Assembly (NCBI GenBank): GCA_965230625.1
Contig: CBDDLL010000001.1
Span: forward strand, 2,046,001 to 2,110,000
Length of the DNA stretch: 64,000 nt
Origin: Saccharicrinis sp965230625
GTDB lineage: Bacteria; Bacteroidota; Bacteroidia; Bacteroidales; Marinilabiliaceae
Direction: 5' to 3'
Part shown: positions 46,030 through 55,151 of the stretch, one piece after another
Layout of the letters: every line of letters starts with the position of its first letter
Numbering within the stretch: the first letter of the stretch is position 1
Made by a program: the position numbers and the translations under genes
Notes under the pieces: model-generated
Seen by the model: the letters and a program-made list of their open reading frames with translations, nothing else
The model's database searches: none
Told to the model about the DNA's origin: nothing

Positions 46030-46854
46030 ATGAAAACATATTTTTATATAATATTAGTATTGCTTGGACTCACGGTTGTTATGAGTTCCTGCGAAGATGA
46101 TGATTTAAGTAGAACATTGTCGACAGAACAATCTAAAGCTCCGGTTTTATATATGCCTGATGGTAATCTGGAGTATGTAATGACTACTGAAAATGCTGAA
46201 AGTCCTTTTGAAACGTTCATTTATACTAAAGCAGATTTCGGTTTACCCATCGTTGTAAATTATACCATCGAAATTGATAAGACAGGAGGTGATTTTTCGA
46301 ATTCTATTGACATGCAACGATCTTCAAATACTTTGTATCAAAGTATATCCATGGCTGATTTTAACTTGATAGCAACAAGGACATTAGGGTATGCTCCAGA
46401 AGAACAGGGTGTTATTAGAGCTAGAGTACGAGCAGAGACTGCTAATTCTAATGTTGAAGCTTTATATTCAAATATTGTAGAATTAACAATTACACCTTAC
46501 GATGCAACAATTCCTCCTATTTACGCGGTAGGTGATGCTACTGCAGCTGGGTGGACTCCTGCAAATGGTGTTGAAATTCCAGCAGTTGATGTTGATTTAT
46601 TTGAAGGAGTTTTAAGTTTAGGAGCAACTCCTTTATCATTTAGATTTTTAGGGCAAAATACAGGATGGGGTCCAGATTCATATTTCCACGATGGATTTCA
46701 TTTGGTTGAATCAGTACCTGCAGGAGCAGTTGAAGCTACACCACCAAATCAATATGGCGAGATTAATTTCCAAGCTAATCAAGCAGGAGATTATTTAGTA
46801 ACTGTGAATTTAGATAATGGAGGTAGAAGAACTATAAAATTCACTCTTCAATAA
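46030..46854 (+). CDS. SusE-like starch-binding lipoprotein
   Basis: An outer-membrane lipoprotein (lipobox VMSSCE), about 274 aa. N-terminal SusE domain (about 30-140; APVLYMPDGNLEYVMT, FETFIYTKADFGLP) followed by one starch-binding-like beta domain (about 160-274; AVGDATAAGWTPANGVEIP, GDYLVTVNLDNGGRRTIKF). Shorter than Bacteroides SusE (about 390 aa), which has two C-terminal binding domains, so one is missing here. TTG at 46021 opens the frame; ATG at 46030 is preferred. Lies 11 bp after susD. Confidence 0.85.
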   Translation: MKTYFYIILVLLGLTVVMSSCEDDDLSRTLSTEQSKAPVLYMPDGNLEYVMTTENAESPFETFIYTKADFGLPIVVNYTIEIDKTGGDFSNSIDMQRSSNTLYQSISMADFNLIATRTLGYAPEEQGVIRARVRAETANSNVEALYSNIVELTITPYDATIPPIYAVGDATAAGWTPANGVEIPAVDVDLFEGVLSLGATPLSFRFLGQNTGWGPDSYFHDGFHLVESVPAGAVEATPPNQYGEINFQANQAGDYLVTVNLDNGGRRTIKFTLQ

Positions 46855-46879
46855 TTGTTAATCTGCTAAAAGAAAAATT

Positions 46880-48205
46880 ATGAATTTTAAAAATATATTT
46901 TTTGGAATATTGACTTTGGTTGTAGCAATGTGGGGTTGTGATGAAAAAACCTACGATTACGTTATGCCAGAGGGAGAAAAAGAACCAATACTTTTAAGCC
47001 CGGATGGGGCGTTAACTTATACGCTTATTGAAGGAAACAACAAAGGTGCATTTGAAACTTTTTATTGGGAAGCTGCCAATTTAGGAGAAGGTATTGAGGC
47101 ATCTTATCAATTACAGTTTGATAATACCGAAGGTGATTTTTCAACTCCGGTAGAGTTGACGGAAACAGCTAATCTTTATATGAATACAACAGTAGAGCAA
47201 ATGAACCAGGTGTTCAGAGACTTAAATGTTGAGTCAGGTATGCCTGCTGGAGTTCAAGTTAGAGTTAAGGCAACAGGCGGTAGTGAAACCGTATTTTCTA
47301 ATCCTGTTACACTTGTTGTTACACGTTATATCTATGAAGATGAGATTATTGTTTGGGGAATCAATGGTACTTCTGCAGGAGACGAGGAATTTATTCCATT
47401 GGTTTATAATGAGGATAATGATGTTTGGAGTGCAACTTTACTACTTGAAGCAGGAGAGTTTGTATTTAAAGATAAGTCGTACAGACAAACTATACTTGGG
47501 ACGAATGAGAATGAGGGAGAATTAGTTATAAATGGTTCTGCTATCACAACGGAGAATTCTGTTTACTCTATTTCTCTTGATGTAACAGATTTGACTTATA
47601 CCATTGAGAAGTCGTCATTCCCAAATAACCTTTATTTAGTTGGCTATCATAATGGCTGGAATGAAAATACGGCAAGCGAAAATCTAAACTTCTTTAATGG
47701 TACTTACGAGGTTTATCAGAATTTCCCAGAGGGATTAGATGGATATGAATGTAAATGGATTCCTCAATTAGGAGCTTGGGATGGAGATTTAGGAGATGAT
47801 CCGGCAAATACTGGAAACATTATTGATGATGGAGAACAGAATGTAAATGTAGGAGGCCCGGGATTTTATTTTATTCAAGCAAATTTAGCCAGTATGACTT
47901 GGCAAGTTAAGAAAACAACTTGGGGTATAATTGGTAGTGCAACTCCTCAAAGCTGGGATGCTCAAACAAATTTCACAGACTTTGATCCAGAAACAAATAC
48001 GTTAACTATGACAGTTTCTTTAACAGCTGGAGAAATGAAGTTTAGAGGTACAGAAGATTGGTCTGTTAATTATGGGGGATCCGGATTATCTGGGGAGCCA
48101 TTATTTGATGGATCAAATATTGTTATTGAACAAGCAGGAGATTATGTAGTCACATTAGTTTTAGGACACGGAGGTAATTACTCTTATTCACTGGTAATGC
48201 AATAA
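46880..48205 (+). CDS. SusE/SusF-like starch-binding lipoprotein
   Basis: A surface lipoprotein of 441 aa (lipobox VAMWGCD). N-terminal SusE domain (about 35-150, EPILLSPDGALTYTL), then three beta modules (about 155-245, 250-345 and 350-441) beginning EIIVWGINGTSAGDEEF, NNLYLVGYHNGWNEN and TWGIIGSATPQSWDAQ, each like SusE/F starch-binding domains with Trp residues available for sugar stacking. It probably holds starch at the cell surface. The operon terminator follows 18 bp after the stop. Confidence 0.87.
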   Translation: MNFKNIFFGILTLVVAMWGCDEKTYDYVMPEGEKEPILLSPDGALTYTLIEGNNKGAFETFYWEAANLGEGIEASYQLQFDNTEGDFSTPVELTETANLYMNTTVEQMNQVFRDLNVESGMPAGVQVRVKATGGSETVFSNPVTLVVTRYIYEDEIIVWGINGTSAGDEEFIPLVYNEDNDVWSATLLLEAGEFVFKDKSYRQTILGTNENEGELVINGSAITTENSVYSISLDVTDLTYTIEKSSFPNNLYLVGYHNGWNENTASENLNFFNGTYEVYQNFPEGLDGYECKWIPQLGAWDGDLGDDPANTGNIIDDGEQNVNVGGPGFYFIQANLASMTWQVKKTTWGIIGSATPQSWDAQTNFTDFDPETNTLTMTVSLTAGEMKFRGTEDWSVNYGGSGLSGEPLFDGSNIVIEQAGDYVVTLVLGHGGNYSYSLVMQ

Positions 48206-48223
48206 TAGATATTAAAAAGCAAG

Positions 48224-48254
48224 AAAAGCCGTCCCAAAGAGGCGGCTTTTTTTT
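48224..48254 (+). terminator. Intrinsic terminator between susF-like gene and surface amylase
   Basis: AAAAGCCGTC pairs with GGCGGCTTTT around a 7-base loop, followed by four more T. It lies inside the otherwise continuous sus gene run, 13 bp before the amylase ATG, so it should reduce amylase expression relative to susCDEF. Confidence 0.8.
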
Positions 48255-48266
48255 AAACTTGTTTTT

Positions 48267-51077
48267 ATGAAAGACAAATACTTTAGGTTAGTTATATTGA
48301 CCTTGTTAGTAGTCATATTTCAGGGCTATATCGGGATTTTTGCTCAGGTCACTACTGTTCCTTCACCTCCTTTAGATAACCAGTCAGTAACAATTACATT
48401 TAATGCAGCAGAGGGTAATAAAGGTTTAATGGGGTATACAGGGGATGTTTACGCACATACAGGAGTAATTACTTCAGAGAGTGCTAATGGTTCGGATTGG
48501 AAGTATACAAAAGCAGAGTGGAGTGAAAACAAATCAGAATGTAAGTTGACATCAATTGGAGATAATAAATTTACTCTTGAAATTACTCCTTCAATACGTG
48601 AATTTTATGGAGTGCCAGAGGCAGAAAAAATAAATCAGTTAGCTTTTGTTTTTAGAAATGCAGATGGAAGTAAGGTTGGTAAAACAAGTTCTGATGGAGA
48701 TATATTCAAAGATGTTACTACAACAAATATAACAGTAACTATTAACACTCCTAAGGCTTCGGGAGTTTTTGAAACAGGAACTAGTGTTGATGTGAGTATT
48801 TCTGCTACCAATTCAACAGGAATAACTATTTATGTTGATGATGTTGAAGTAGGTAGTGGTTCAACAAATGAGTTGGAAACTACTTTTGTAGCTGGTACTG
48901 TAGGTAAACATACTTTTAAAGCAGAGGCTACTGATGGAAGTAGCACAGTGAGTCAATCTTTAGACTTTTTTGTTAGGAGTACAGTTGTAAATGAAACGAT
49001 GCCATCAGGATTAAAAAGAGGAGTTAATGCAATTGATGATGAATCAGTAACTATAGTATTGTTTGCACCTGATAAAACCTTTGTTCATGTAATAGGGGAG
49101 TTTAATAGTTGGTTGCCATCAGATGATTATTTAATGAAAAAGGATGGGGATTATTTTTGGTTAACTATCAATTCGTTAAACAAAGATACAGAATATGCTT
49201 TTCAGTTTTATATTGATGGAGAAATTCGAATTGCTGATCCATATACCAACAAAACACTGGATCCAGACGATCAATACATTTCTGAAAGTGTTTATCCTAA
49301 TTTAAAAGATTATCCCACCGGATTAACCTCTCATGTTGCATCTGTATTTAAGATTAACGAAGATAAATATGTTTGGAATGTAGAGGAGTTTACAAATCCA
49401 GATGTGTCAAAACTGGTAATTTACGAACTACATGTGCGCGATTGGTCAGATAATGGCGATATTAAAACAGTAACAGATTCTATTGATTATTTTAAAAGAC
49501 TAGGTGTAAATACTATTGAGTTGATGCCATTTAATGAGTTTGAAGGTAATGATAGTTGGGGATATAATCCTTCGTTTTATTTTGCTCCGGATAAAGCATA
49601 TGGTACAGCAAATGACTATAAAGAGTTTATTGATGTGTGTCACCAAAATGGTATTGCAGTATTAATGGACATTGTACTTAATCACTCATTTGGTCAATCT
49701 CCATTTGCCAGAATGTATTTGGATGATGGAAAACCTGCAGCTAATAATCCTTGGTATAATACGGATTCAAATATTGAAAATAGTGGATTAAGCTGGGGGT
49801 ACGACTTTAATCACGAGAGCATACATACAAAGGAATTGGTAGATAGTATTTGTTCCTTTTGGATGAGCGAATTTAAAATTGATGGATATCGTTTCGATTT
49901 TACCAAGGGATTTTCTAATACAATATTTACTATTGCTAATGATGAATGGGCTAATGGTCCCGACCCTGCTCGATTAACCATCCTCAAGCGCATGGCAGAT
50001 GAAATATGGAAGAGAAACTCAGATGCAATTATTTCATTTGAACATTTGGCGGATAATTCTGAAGAAAAAGAATTAGCTGATCATGGTATTCTTCTTTGGG
50101 GCAACCACAACTACAATTTTAATGAAGCAACTATGGGGTATCATGAAAGCAACAAGTCAGATTTTTCATGGGCATCATATAAAAACAGAGGATGGGATAA
50201 TCCACATATAATTAACTATATGGAGAGTCATGACGAGGAGAGGATAATGTATAAAAATAAGCAGCATGGTGATACCAATGGAAGTTATAATGTACAGGAT
50301 TTAGCAACAGGTTTAAAACGTACTGAAGCTGCGGCAGCATTTTTAATCAGCATACCAGGTCCCAAAATGATTTGGCAGTTTGGTGAGTTGGGCTACGATT
50401 TTAGCATAAATACTTGTACCGATGGAGCAATTGATGATGGGTGTAGAACTGGAAGAAAACCTATTAAATGGGAATATCAAGACGATGAAAACAGACAGTC
50501 ATTATTTGCTACATACAGTAAATTAATAAAACTTAAAAAAGAAGAACCAGTTTTCTCAACATCTGAATTTACAATGGACGTAAGTTCATCTATAAAACTA
50601 ATAAAGTTAGATTATGAAGGATCAGATGTTAGATTGATTGGAAATTTCGATTTAGTTGAGAAAGCAGCTTTACCTCAATTTAGTACAACTGGATATTGGT
50701 TTAATCATTTTACTGGAGATAGTATTAATGTTACAGATTTGAATATGACTTATACTTTGCAACCAGGAGAATTTGCGTTGCTTTCGGAGAAAAAATTTAA
50801 AGGTTTTATTCCCAATACTAGCATTGGAGATCCAACATATTTTAAAAATGCGTGGATTGCTCCAAATCCGGTTGAGAATAATTTTCAAATTAATTCTGGA
50901 GATAATCCGTTTAAACAGATAAAAGTTACTTCAATAACTGGCAGTGTGTTAATGCATAAGAATGTTGCAGGTAATAGTGATTTTGTTAATGTGAGTTATT
51001 TATCTTCTGGGATTTATTTAGTTCATTTAATTGGAGACTATAATGGTTACAGAGCTTTTAAGGTAATTAAGAGGTAA
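48267..51077 (+). CDS. Secreted GH13 alpha-amylase with T9SS C-terminal domain
   Basis: A 936-aa extracellular amylase. Signal peptide (ending YIGIFAQV), two N-terminal beta modules (about 28-150 and 155-235, probable carbohydrate-binding or Ig-like), a CBM48-like E-set domain (about 250-345, VHVIGEFNSWLP), then the GH13 barrel: VLMDIVLNHSFG, GYRFDFTKGF (nucleophile Asp544), ISFEHLAD (acid Glu592) and ESHDEERIMY (Asp656). The last 70 residues (APNPVENNFQI, SLSSGIYLVHL-like LSSGIYLVHLIGD, FKVIKR) form a type IX secretion sorting domain. It plays the role of SusG but is exported by T9SS instead of being a lipoprotein. Confidence 0.94.
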   Translation: MKDKYFRLVILTLLVVIFQGYIGIFAQVTTVPSPPLDNQSVTITFNAAEGNKGLMGYTGDVYAHTGVITSESANGSDWKYTKAEWSENKSECKLTSIGDNKFTLEITPSIREFYGVPEAEKINQLAFVFRNADGSKVGKTSSDGDIFKDVTTTNITVTINTPKASGVFETGTSVDVSISATNSTGITIYVDDVEVGSGSTNELETTFVAGTVGKHTFKAEATDGSSTVSQSLDFFVRSTVVNETMPSGLKRGVNAIDDESVTIVLFAPDKTFVHVIGEFNSWLPSDDYLMKKDGDYFWLTINSLNKDTEYAFQFYIDGEIRIADPYTNKTLDPDDQYISESVYPNLKDYPTGLTSHVASVFKINEDKYVWNVEEFTNPDVSKLVIYELHVRDWSDNGDIKTVTDSIDYFKRLGVNTIELMPFNEFEGNDSWGYNPSFYFAPDKAYGTANDYKEFIDVCHQNGIAVLMDIVLNHSFGQSPFARMYLDDGKPAANNPWYNTDSNIENSGLSWGYDFNHESIHTKELVDSICSFWMSEFKIDGYRFDFTKGFSNTIFTIANDEWANGPDPARLTILKRMADEIWKRNSDAIISFEHLADNSEEKELADHGILLWGNHNYNFNEATMGYHESNKSDFSWASYKNRGWDNPHIINYMESHDEERIMYKNKQHGDTNGSYNVQDLATGLKRTEAAAAFLISIPGPKMIWQFGELGYDFSINTCTDGAIDDGCRTGRKPIKWEYQDDENRQSLFATYSKLIKLKKEEPVFSTSEFTMDVSSSIKLIKLDYEGSDVRLIGNFDLVEKAALPQFSTTGYWFNHFTGDSINVTDLNMTYTLQPGEFALLSEKKFKGFIPNTSIGDPTYFKNAWIAPNPVENNFQINSGDNPFKQIKVTSITGSVLMHKNVAGNSDFVNVSYLSSGIYLVHLIGDYNGYRAFKVIKR

Positions 51078-51091
51078 AATTAGAAGATTAT

Positions 51092-51255
51092 TAGAAACTG
51101 TTTAAATTTTGTTTTTGTGAGTTATTTTGAGAGAATTAAGTTCTCAGATGAGAAAAAATTGATGCGAATAGCATCGCTATTTAAAGAAATTTTGCAGAAA
51201 TATGAGGGCTTAAGTCGCCAAAATAAACCGAAGGATAAAACTTAAACAGTTTCTT
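51092..51255. repeat. Dispersed repeat R2, copy B (164 bp, complete)
   Basis: Ends are near-perfect inverted repeats: AGAAACTGTTTAAATTTT (51093-51110) against the complement of 51237-51255, one mismatch in 18. The interior matches 39763-39896 closely. There is no reading frame, so it resembles a MITE. Confidence 0.75.
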
Positions 51256-51303
51256 AAAATGTGATATGTTGTTAGGTTAAGGTAAATTCAAGGTTTATCT
51301 TCG

Positions 51304-51338
51304 AGTCTGAGGTTATTATCAACCTCAGACATTTTATT
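51304..51338. terminator. Terminator-like hairpin after the starch locus
   Basis: GTCTGAGGTT and AACCTCAGAC (10-bp stem, 6-base loop), followed by ATTTTATTT. Suitable for ending the amylase transcript on the plus strand. The remaining bases to 51443 show nothing else. Confidence 0.65.
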
Positions 51339-51443
51339 TAATAATGTTTGGTAATTTTTAGATCATTAGGAGATTAGCTGTTGGTGAATATTAGATTCTG
51401 CCTCCTGTTTCCCTTATTCTTTCTTCAGGTCGTTCAATGACCT

Positions 51444-52895
51444 TTATTTTCCTTCCCCTTGAAACAAAGTTTTTATTGTATATAGTAAAATTTTAAAGTC
51501 TACAACTAAGGTTCTATTTTCCAAATATAGAATATCGTACTGAAGCCTTTCAATCATTTCATCTACATTTTCGGCATAACCGTATTTTACCATTCCCCAC
51601 GATGTAATTCCAGGACGAACAGAAAAAAGATGACTATAATGGGGTGCTTTGGGAAGTATTTGGTCAATAAAGTATTGGCGTTCAGGTCTTGGGCCTACAA
51701 ATGACATATCTCCTAATATAATGTTAATAAATTGGGGCAACTCATCTAAACGCCACTTGCGCATTATCTTACCTAATTTTGTAACTCTTGGATCATTTTC
51801 GTAAGCTAGGGATGGACCATCTTTTTCTGCATCAACATACATTGATCTAAATTTATAGATCATAAAAGGTTTTTTGTTTTTACCAAGTCGTTCTTGTTTA
51901 TAGAAGATTGGTCCGGGAGATGATAATTTAATAGCAATGGCTAAGCCTATATTCAAAGGTGATGTTACTAAAAAACCAATCCATGCAACACTATAATCAA
52001 AGACTCGCTTAACTAGTAATTGCCAAGCTGGTATTTTATAATTACCGATGGTAATAAAGGGAAAGCTTTCAATGTTTTGGGATTTTACTGTTCTTTCCAA
52101 CATTTGGTTCATGTTGGTGTGTAAACGGATAAGGATTTCTTTTTGCTTTAAGTTGCTTATTACAAGGTTAATCGTATTGTGGTTAGATTGGTTTAAATAA
52201 ACAATGGCTTCGTCTACATCTCTTTTATTCACTAAAGTATTTATTTGTGAAATGCTTCCTAAACAAGGTAAAAATTCATTTAAATCGTAATTACCGCTTT
52301 GCTCTTCATATAAATAGCCAATGTAACTGTTTTTTAAAGTTTCTGGATCTTTGATTTTTGCTATAGACTCAAACGCTTGATTGTTATTTCCAATAAGTAT
52401 TTTTTTATAACCTCTTTTACCATTAGATATAAGATAATGAAGTCGTAATATTAATATCATCCTAAAAGTAAAGGTAAAGAGAAAAGTAAAGAATAAATAC
52501 TTGATAGATAGTTCAATAGTATTCACTTGAATAACAATGGGAGTATAGTTATCTAATATAAAAAATAATAAAATTGACATAATAAAACAGGTAGCAGCTG
52601 TAGGTCCTATTACCTGAAGGCCAGATTTGCGGGCTGTATTACTATAATGACCAGAAACGTAAAATGCAAATAACCAAACTAGTATTACGTTTGATATGAT
52701 AATGGTGACGCAATAAGGTTGTAGTATTAGGGGTAATAAAGGAGAGAATATATCAAAATAAGGTAATTGATATTTATACAGAAATATTGAATGACATATT
52801 GTTAAAGCAATAACATCTGCAATAAAATGCCATAAACTAACTTTCTTATCTTGAATTCTTTTAAAAGTAGTTCTTTTTATTTTGCCCCCAGTCAT
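51444..52895 (-). CDS. Undecaprenyl-phosphate sugar phosphotransferase (WcaJ/WbaP-like)
   Basis: Initiates polysaccharide synthesis by moving a sugar-1-phosphate onto undecaprenyl phosphate at the inner membrane. 483 aa: four or five N-terminal helices (to about 150), a CoA-binding-like Rossmann domain (about 160-270, KKILIGNNNQAFESI) and the bacterial sugar transferase domain (about 285-483) with KRVFDYSVAWIGF, GPIFYKQERLGKNKKPF, YKFRSM, RKWRLDELPQFINI and GDMSFVGPRPER. All catalytic motifs present. It stands alone; it may work with the export genes at 3-8 kb, an inference only. Confidence 0.94.
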   Translation of the reverse strand: MTGGKIKRTTFKRIQDKKVSLWHFIADVIALTICHSIFLYKYQLPYFDIFSPLLPLILQPYCVTIIISNVILVWLFAFYVSGHYSNTARKSGLQVIGPTAATCFIMSILLFFILDNYTPIVIQVNTIELSIKYLFFTFLFTFTFRMILILRLHYLISNGKRGYKKILIGNNNQAFESIAKIKDPETLKNSYIGYLYEEQSGNYDLNEFLPCLGSISQINTLVNKRDVDEAIVYLNQSNHNTINLVISNLKQKEILIRLHTNMNQMLERTVKSQNIESFPFITIGNYKIPAWQLLVKRVFDYSVAWIGFLVTSPLNIGLAIAIKLSSPGPIFYKQERLGKNKKPFMIYKFRSMYVDAEKDGPSLAYENDPRVTKLGKIMRKWRLDELPQFINIILGDMSFVGPRPERQYFIDQILPKAPHYSHLFSVRPGITSWGMVKYGYAENVDEMIERLQYDILYLENRTLVVDFKILLYTIKTLFQGEGK

Positions 52896-53011
52896 TATTT
52901 GATTTTCTGCTTTCCAACTAATATAACGTTATGCGCATACTTTTAGGTATATGACATACAATTTTTTTTATAAAATATACCATATTCAATTAGTAAGTAA
53001 ACACAAAGAGT

Positions 53012-53019
53012 TATTTTTG
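53012..53019 (+). promoter_or_regulatory. Possible -7 element upstream of pcm
   Basis: TATTTTTG matches TAnnTTTG, 115 bases before the ATG. No clear -33 partner. Confidence 0.3.
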
Positions 53020-53134
53020 CAATTTACAAAGTTTTTATCGAAATACTGTAAATATAATATTAAGTAAACATAATCATATAGAGGTTGATTATTTAATACA
53101 CAGTATATAATATTATGTTCTTGTATACGGATTT

Positions 53135-53779
53135 ATGGAGGATTCATTTAGGCACAAAGGGCTTAGAAATAGGTTGGTTCGCGAGGTTGCACAAAAAGGA
53201 ATTGAAGATAAAAGGGTACTAAATGCTATTGCAACAGTACCAAGACATTTATTTTTTGAAAGTAGTTTTATTCAATTTGCTTATCAGGATAAAGCTTTTC
53301 CTATTGGGGCAGGTCAAACAATATCTCAACCTTATACGGTAGCATTTCAATCAGAATTACTTGAGATTAAAGAAGGGGAAAAGGTTTTAGAAGTGGGTAC
53401 GGGTTCAGGTTACCAAGCTGCAGTACTATGTGAATTGGGAGCTAAAGTTTTTACTATTGAACGTCAGAGTGATTTGTATTTAAAAAGTAGTAAAATGTTG
53501 CGTCAGATGGGGTATAGGCTTCAATTTTATTTAGGTGATGGATATAAAGGTTTACCTCAATTTGCTCCTTTTGATAAAGTTTTAGTAACGGCAGGAGCTC
53601 CTAAAATACCTGAGGATTTATTAACTCAGCTTGCCATTGGTGGTATGATGGTAATACCCATTGGAGGAGATGATGTACAAGTAATGACAAGAATTACACG
53701 TGAATCAGAAACTGAATTTAGCCAGGAAGAGTTTGGTCTATTTGCTTTTGTACCTATGTTAAAGGGGATTGTTAAGTAA
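53135..53779 (+). CDS. pcm: Protein-L-isoaspartate O-methyltransferase
   Basis: Repairs isoaspartyl residues in damaged proteins using S-adenosylmethionine. 214 aa, the normal size. Family motifs: VPRHLFFESSFIQFAYQDKA, IGAGQTISQPYTVA (pre-motif that holds the substrate) and SAM motif I VLEVGTGSGYQAAVL, then FTIERQ (motif II) and VTAGAPKIPEDLL. Cytoplasmic, monocistronic. Confidence 0.95.
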   Translation: MEDSFRHKGLRNRLVREVAQKGIEDKRVLNAIATVPRHLFFESSFIQFAYQDKAFPIGAGQTISQPYTVAFQSELLEIKEGEKVLEVGTGSGYQAAVLCELGAKVFTIERQSDLYLKSSKMLRQMGYRLQFYLGDGYKGLPQFAPFDKVLVTAGAPKIPEDLLTQLAIGGMMVIPIGGDDVQVMTRITRESETEFSQEEFGLFAFVPMLKGIVK

Positions 53780-53883
53780 TTTTATTCTTAATCCTAAATA
53801 CTAGAAAAAGTCTATTTGTAGTATAAATATTTTTTCTCCTTATTTTATCAGAAACCTTTATCTTAAAGCCAAAATAAACGGTT

Positions 53884-55014
53884 ATGATATATAATCATTT
53901 CAACACTTTAGTGGTAATCCTAATATTTGGGTCATTGTTATTGTTAAGCTTTGTTTATTTTGCCAATCCTTTAAAGGTAAATAATAAAGGGAACAGTTAC
54001 TTTGCCTTTTTTTTGCTTTTATTTGCATCTTTCTGGCTCGAAGAAATTACATTATATTCTGGATGGGGAGAAATCAATAAAAGGATTATAACTTCAATAC
54101 GTATGATTCAGATTTTTGCGCCGCATCTATTGTACATGAGTATTTTATACTATACAAATCCTGAATTTAGAATTGGGTTCAAACAATGGTATCATTTATT
54201 GCTGCCAGTGATATATGCAACAACTCAGGTGTTAATAACTCTGGATGATGAATGGGGTAGCAAGTTATTTATGTTGAGCGTTATTATCATCTTAATTCAG
54301 GCTTTATTCTATACTATTATATCCTATTTCGTTATTCAAAAACATAAAAAGCGCATACTTCTTTTTTCTTCTAATACAAAGGGTATCAATTTAAATTGGT
54401 TAGAGTATATAATCATTCAAATTTTTATTTTATGTATTATCATTATTGTGCATAATATTTTTGTGAGCACAAAAGATTTAAATCTTTTCATGAATGCAGT
54501 ATTATTGGTAACCATCTATATTATAGCATATTTGTCGTTGCAGCAGAAGGAGATATTTCCAGGAAAAAGTGGGCATAAAGAAGATTTAAAATTTGTAACA
54601 CAAGAGGATTCAGTAAAAGTGAAGAAAAGATTAATGCAAGAGGATGAATTGGAGGTGCTAAAAAGGAAGTTGGAAAGTATTATGAAGTCATCCAGACCAT
54701 ATTTAGATAGTGAACTCAACTTAGTAAAATTGGCCGAACTCATTTCAGTTACACCTCATCAACTTTCATATATAATTAATGCAGGGTTTGGTGAAAACTT
54801 CTATCAATTTGTTAACCGATACCGAGTAGAAAGGGCCAAGGAATTGTTAAAAGATACCACCACCAATAAAACCATGTTGGCTGTAGCTTATGATGCAGGA
54901 TTTAATTCTAAAACAGTTTTTAATACTACGTTTAAAAAAATAACTCATCAAACACCATCTGAGTTTAAAAAATCAGTTCGGATTCATAATCAGGAACACA
55001 TGTGTTTACCTTAA
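53884..55014 (+). CDS. Membrane-embedded AraC-family regulator
   Basis: 376 aa. Residues 1-220 form seven or so hydrophobic helices (first: LVVILIFGSLLLLSFVYFA), followed by a cytoplasmic linker and an AraC double helix-turn-helix (about 265-370; LNLVKLAELISVTPHQLSYIIN, then MLAVAYDAGFNSKTVFNTTFKK, ITHQTPSEFKK). Such membrane AraC proteins are common in Bacteroidota; the signal is unknown. It lies 137 bp upstream of a TonB-dependent receptor gene in the same direction and may regulate it. Confidence 0.9.
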   Translation: MIYNHFNTLVVILIFGSLLLLSFVYFANPLKVNNKGNSYFAFFLLLFASFWLEEITLYSGWGEINKRIITSIRMIQIFAPHLLYMSILYYTNPEFRIGFKQWYHLLLPVIYATTQVLITLDDEWGSKLFMLSVIIILIQALFYTIISYFVIQKHKKRILLFSSNTKGINLNWLEYIIIQIFILCIIIIVHNIFVSTKDLNLFMNAVLLVTIYIIAYLSLQQKEIFPGKSGHKEDLKFVTQEDSVKVKKRLMQEDELEVLKRKLESIMKSSRPYLDSELNLVKLAELISVTPHQLSYIINAGFGENFYQFVNRYRVERAKELLKDTTTNKTMLAVAYDAGFNSKTVFNTTFKKITHQTPSEFKKSVRIHNQEHMCLP

Positions 55015-55151
55015 TAAAGGGTGGTTTGTGTAAGCGTCATGTAAATAGTGTTTTGCGAGTGCTGGTAATTGTGTTCACCTCCATAAATCAGAACAATTAA
55101 ACCATTCTATCGTCGTAAAATTGTATCCAAACTAATACAACAAATTTATTG

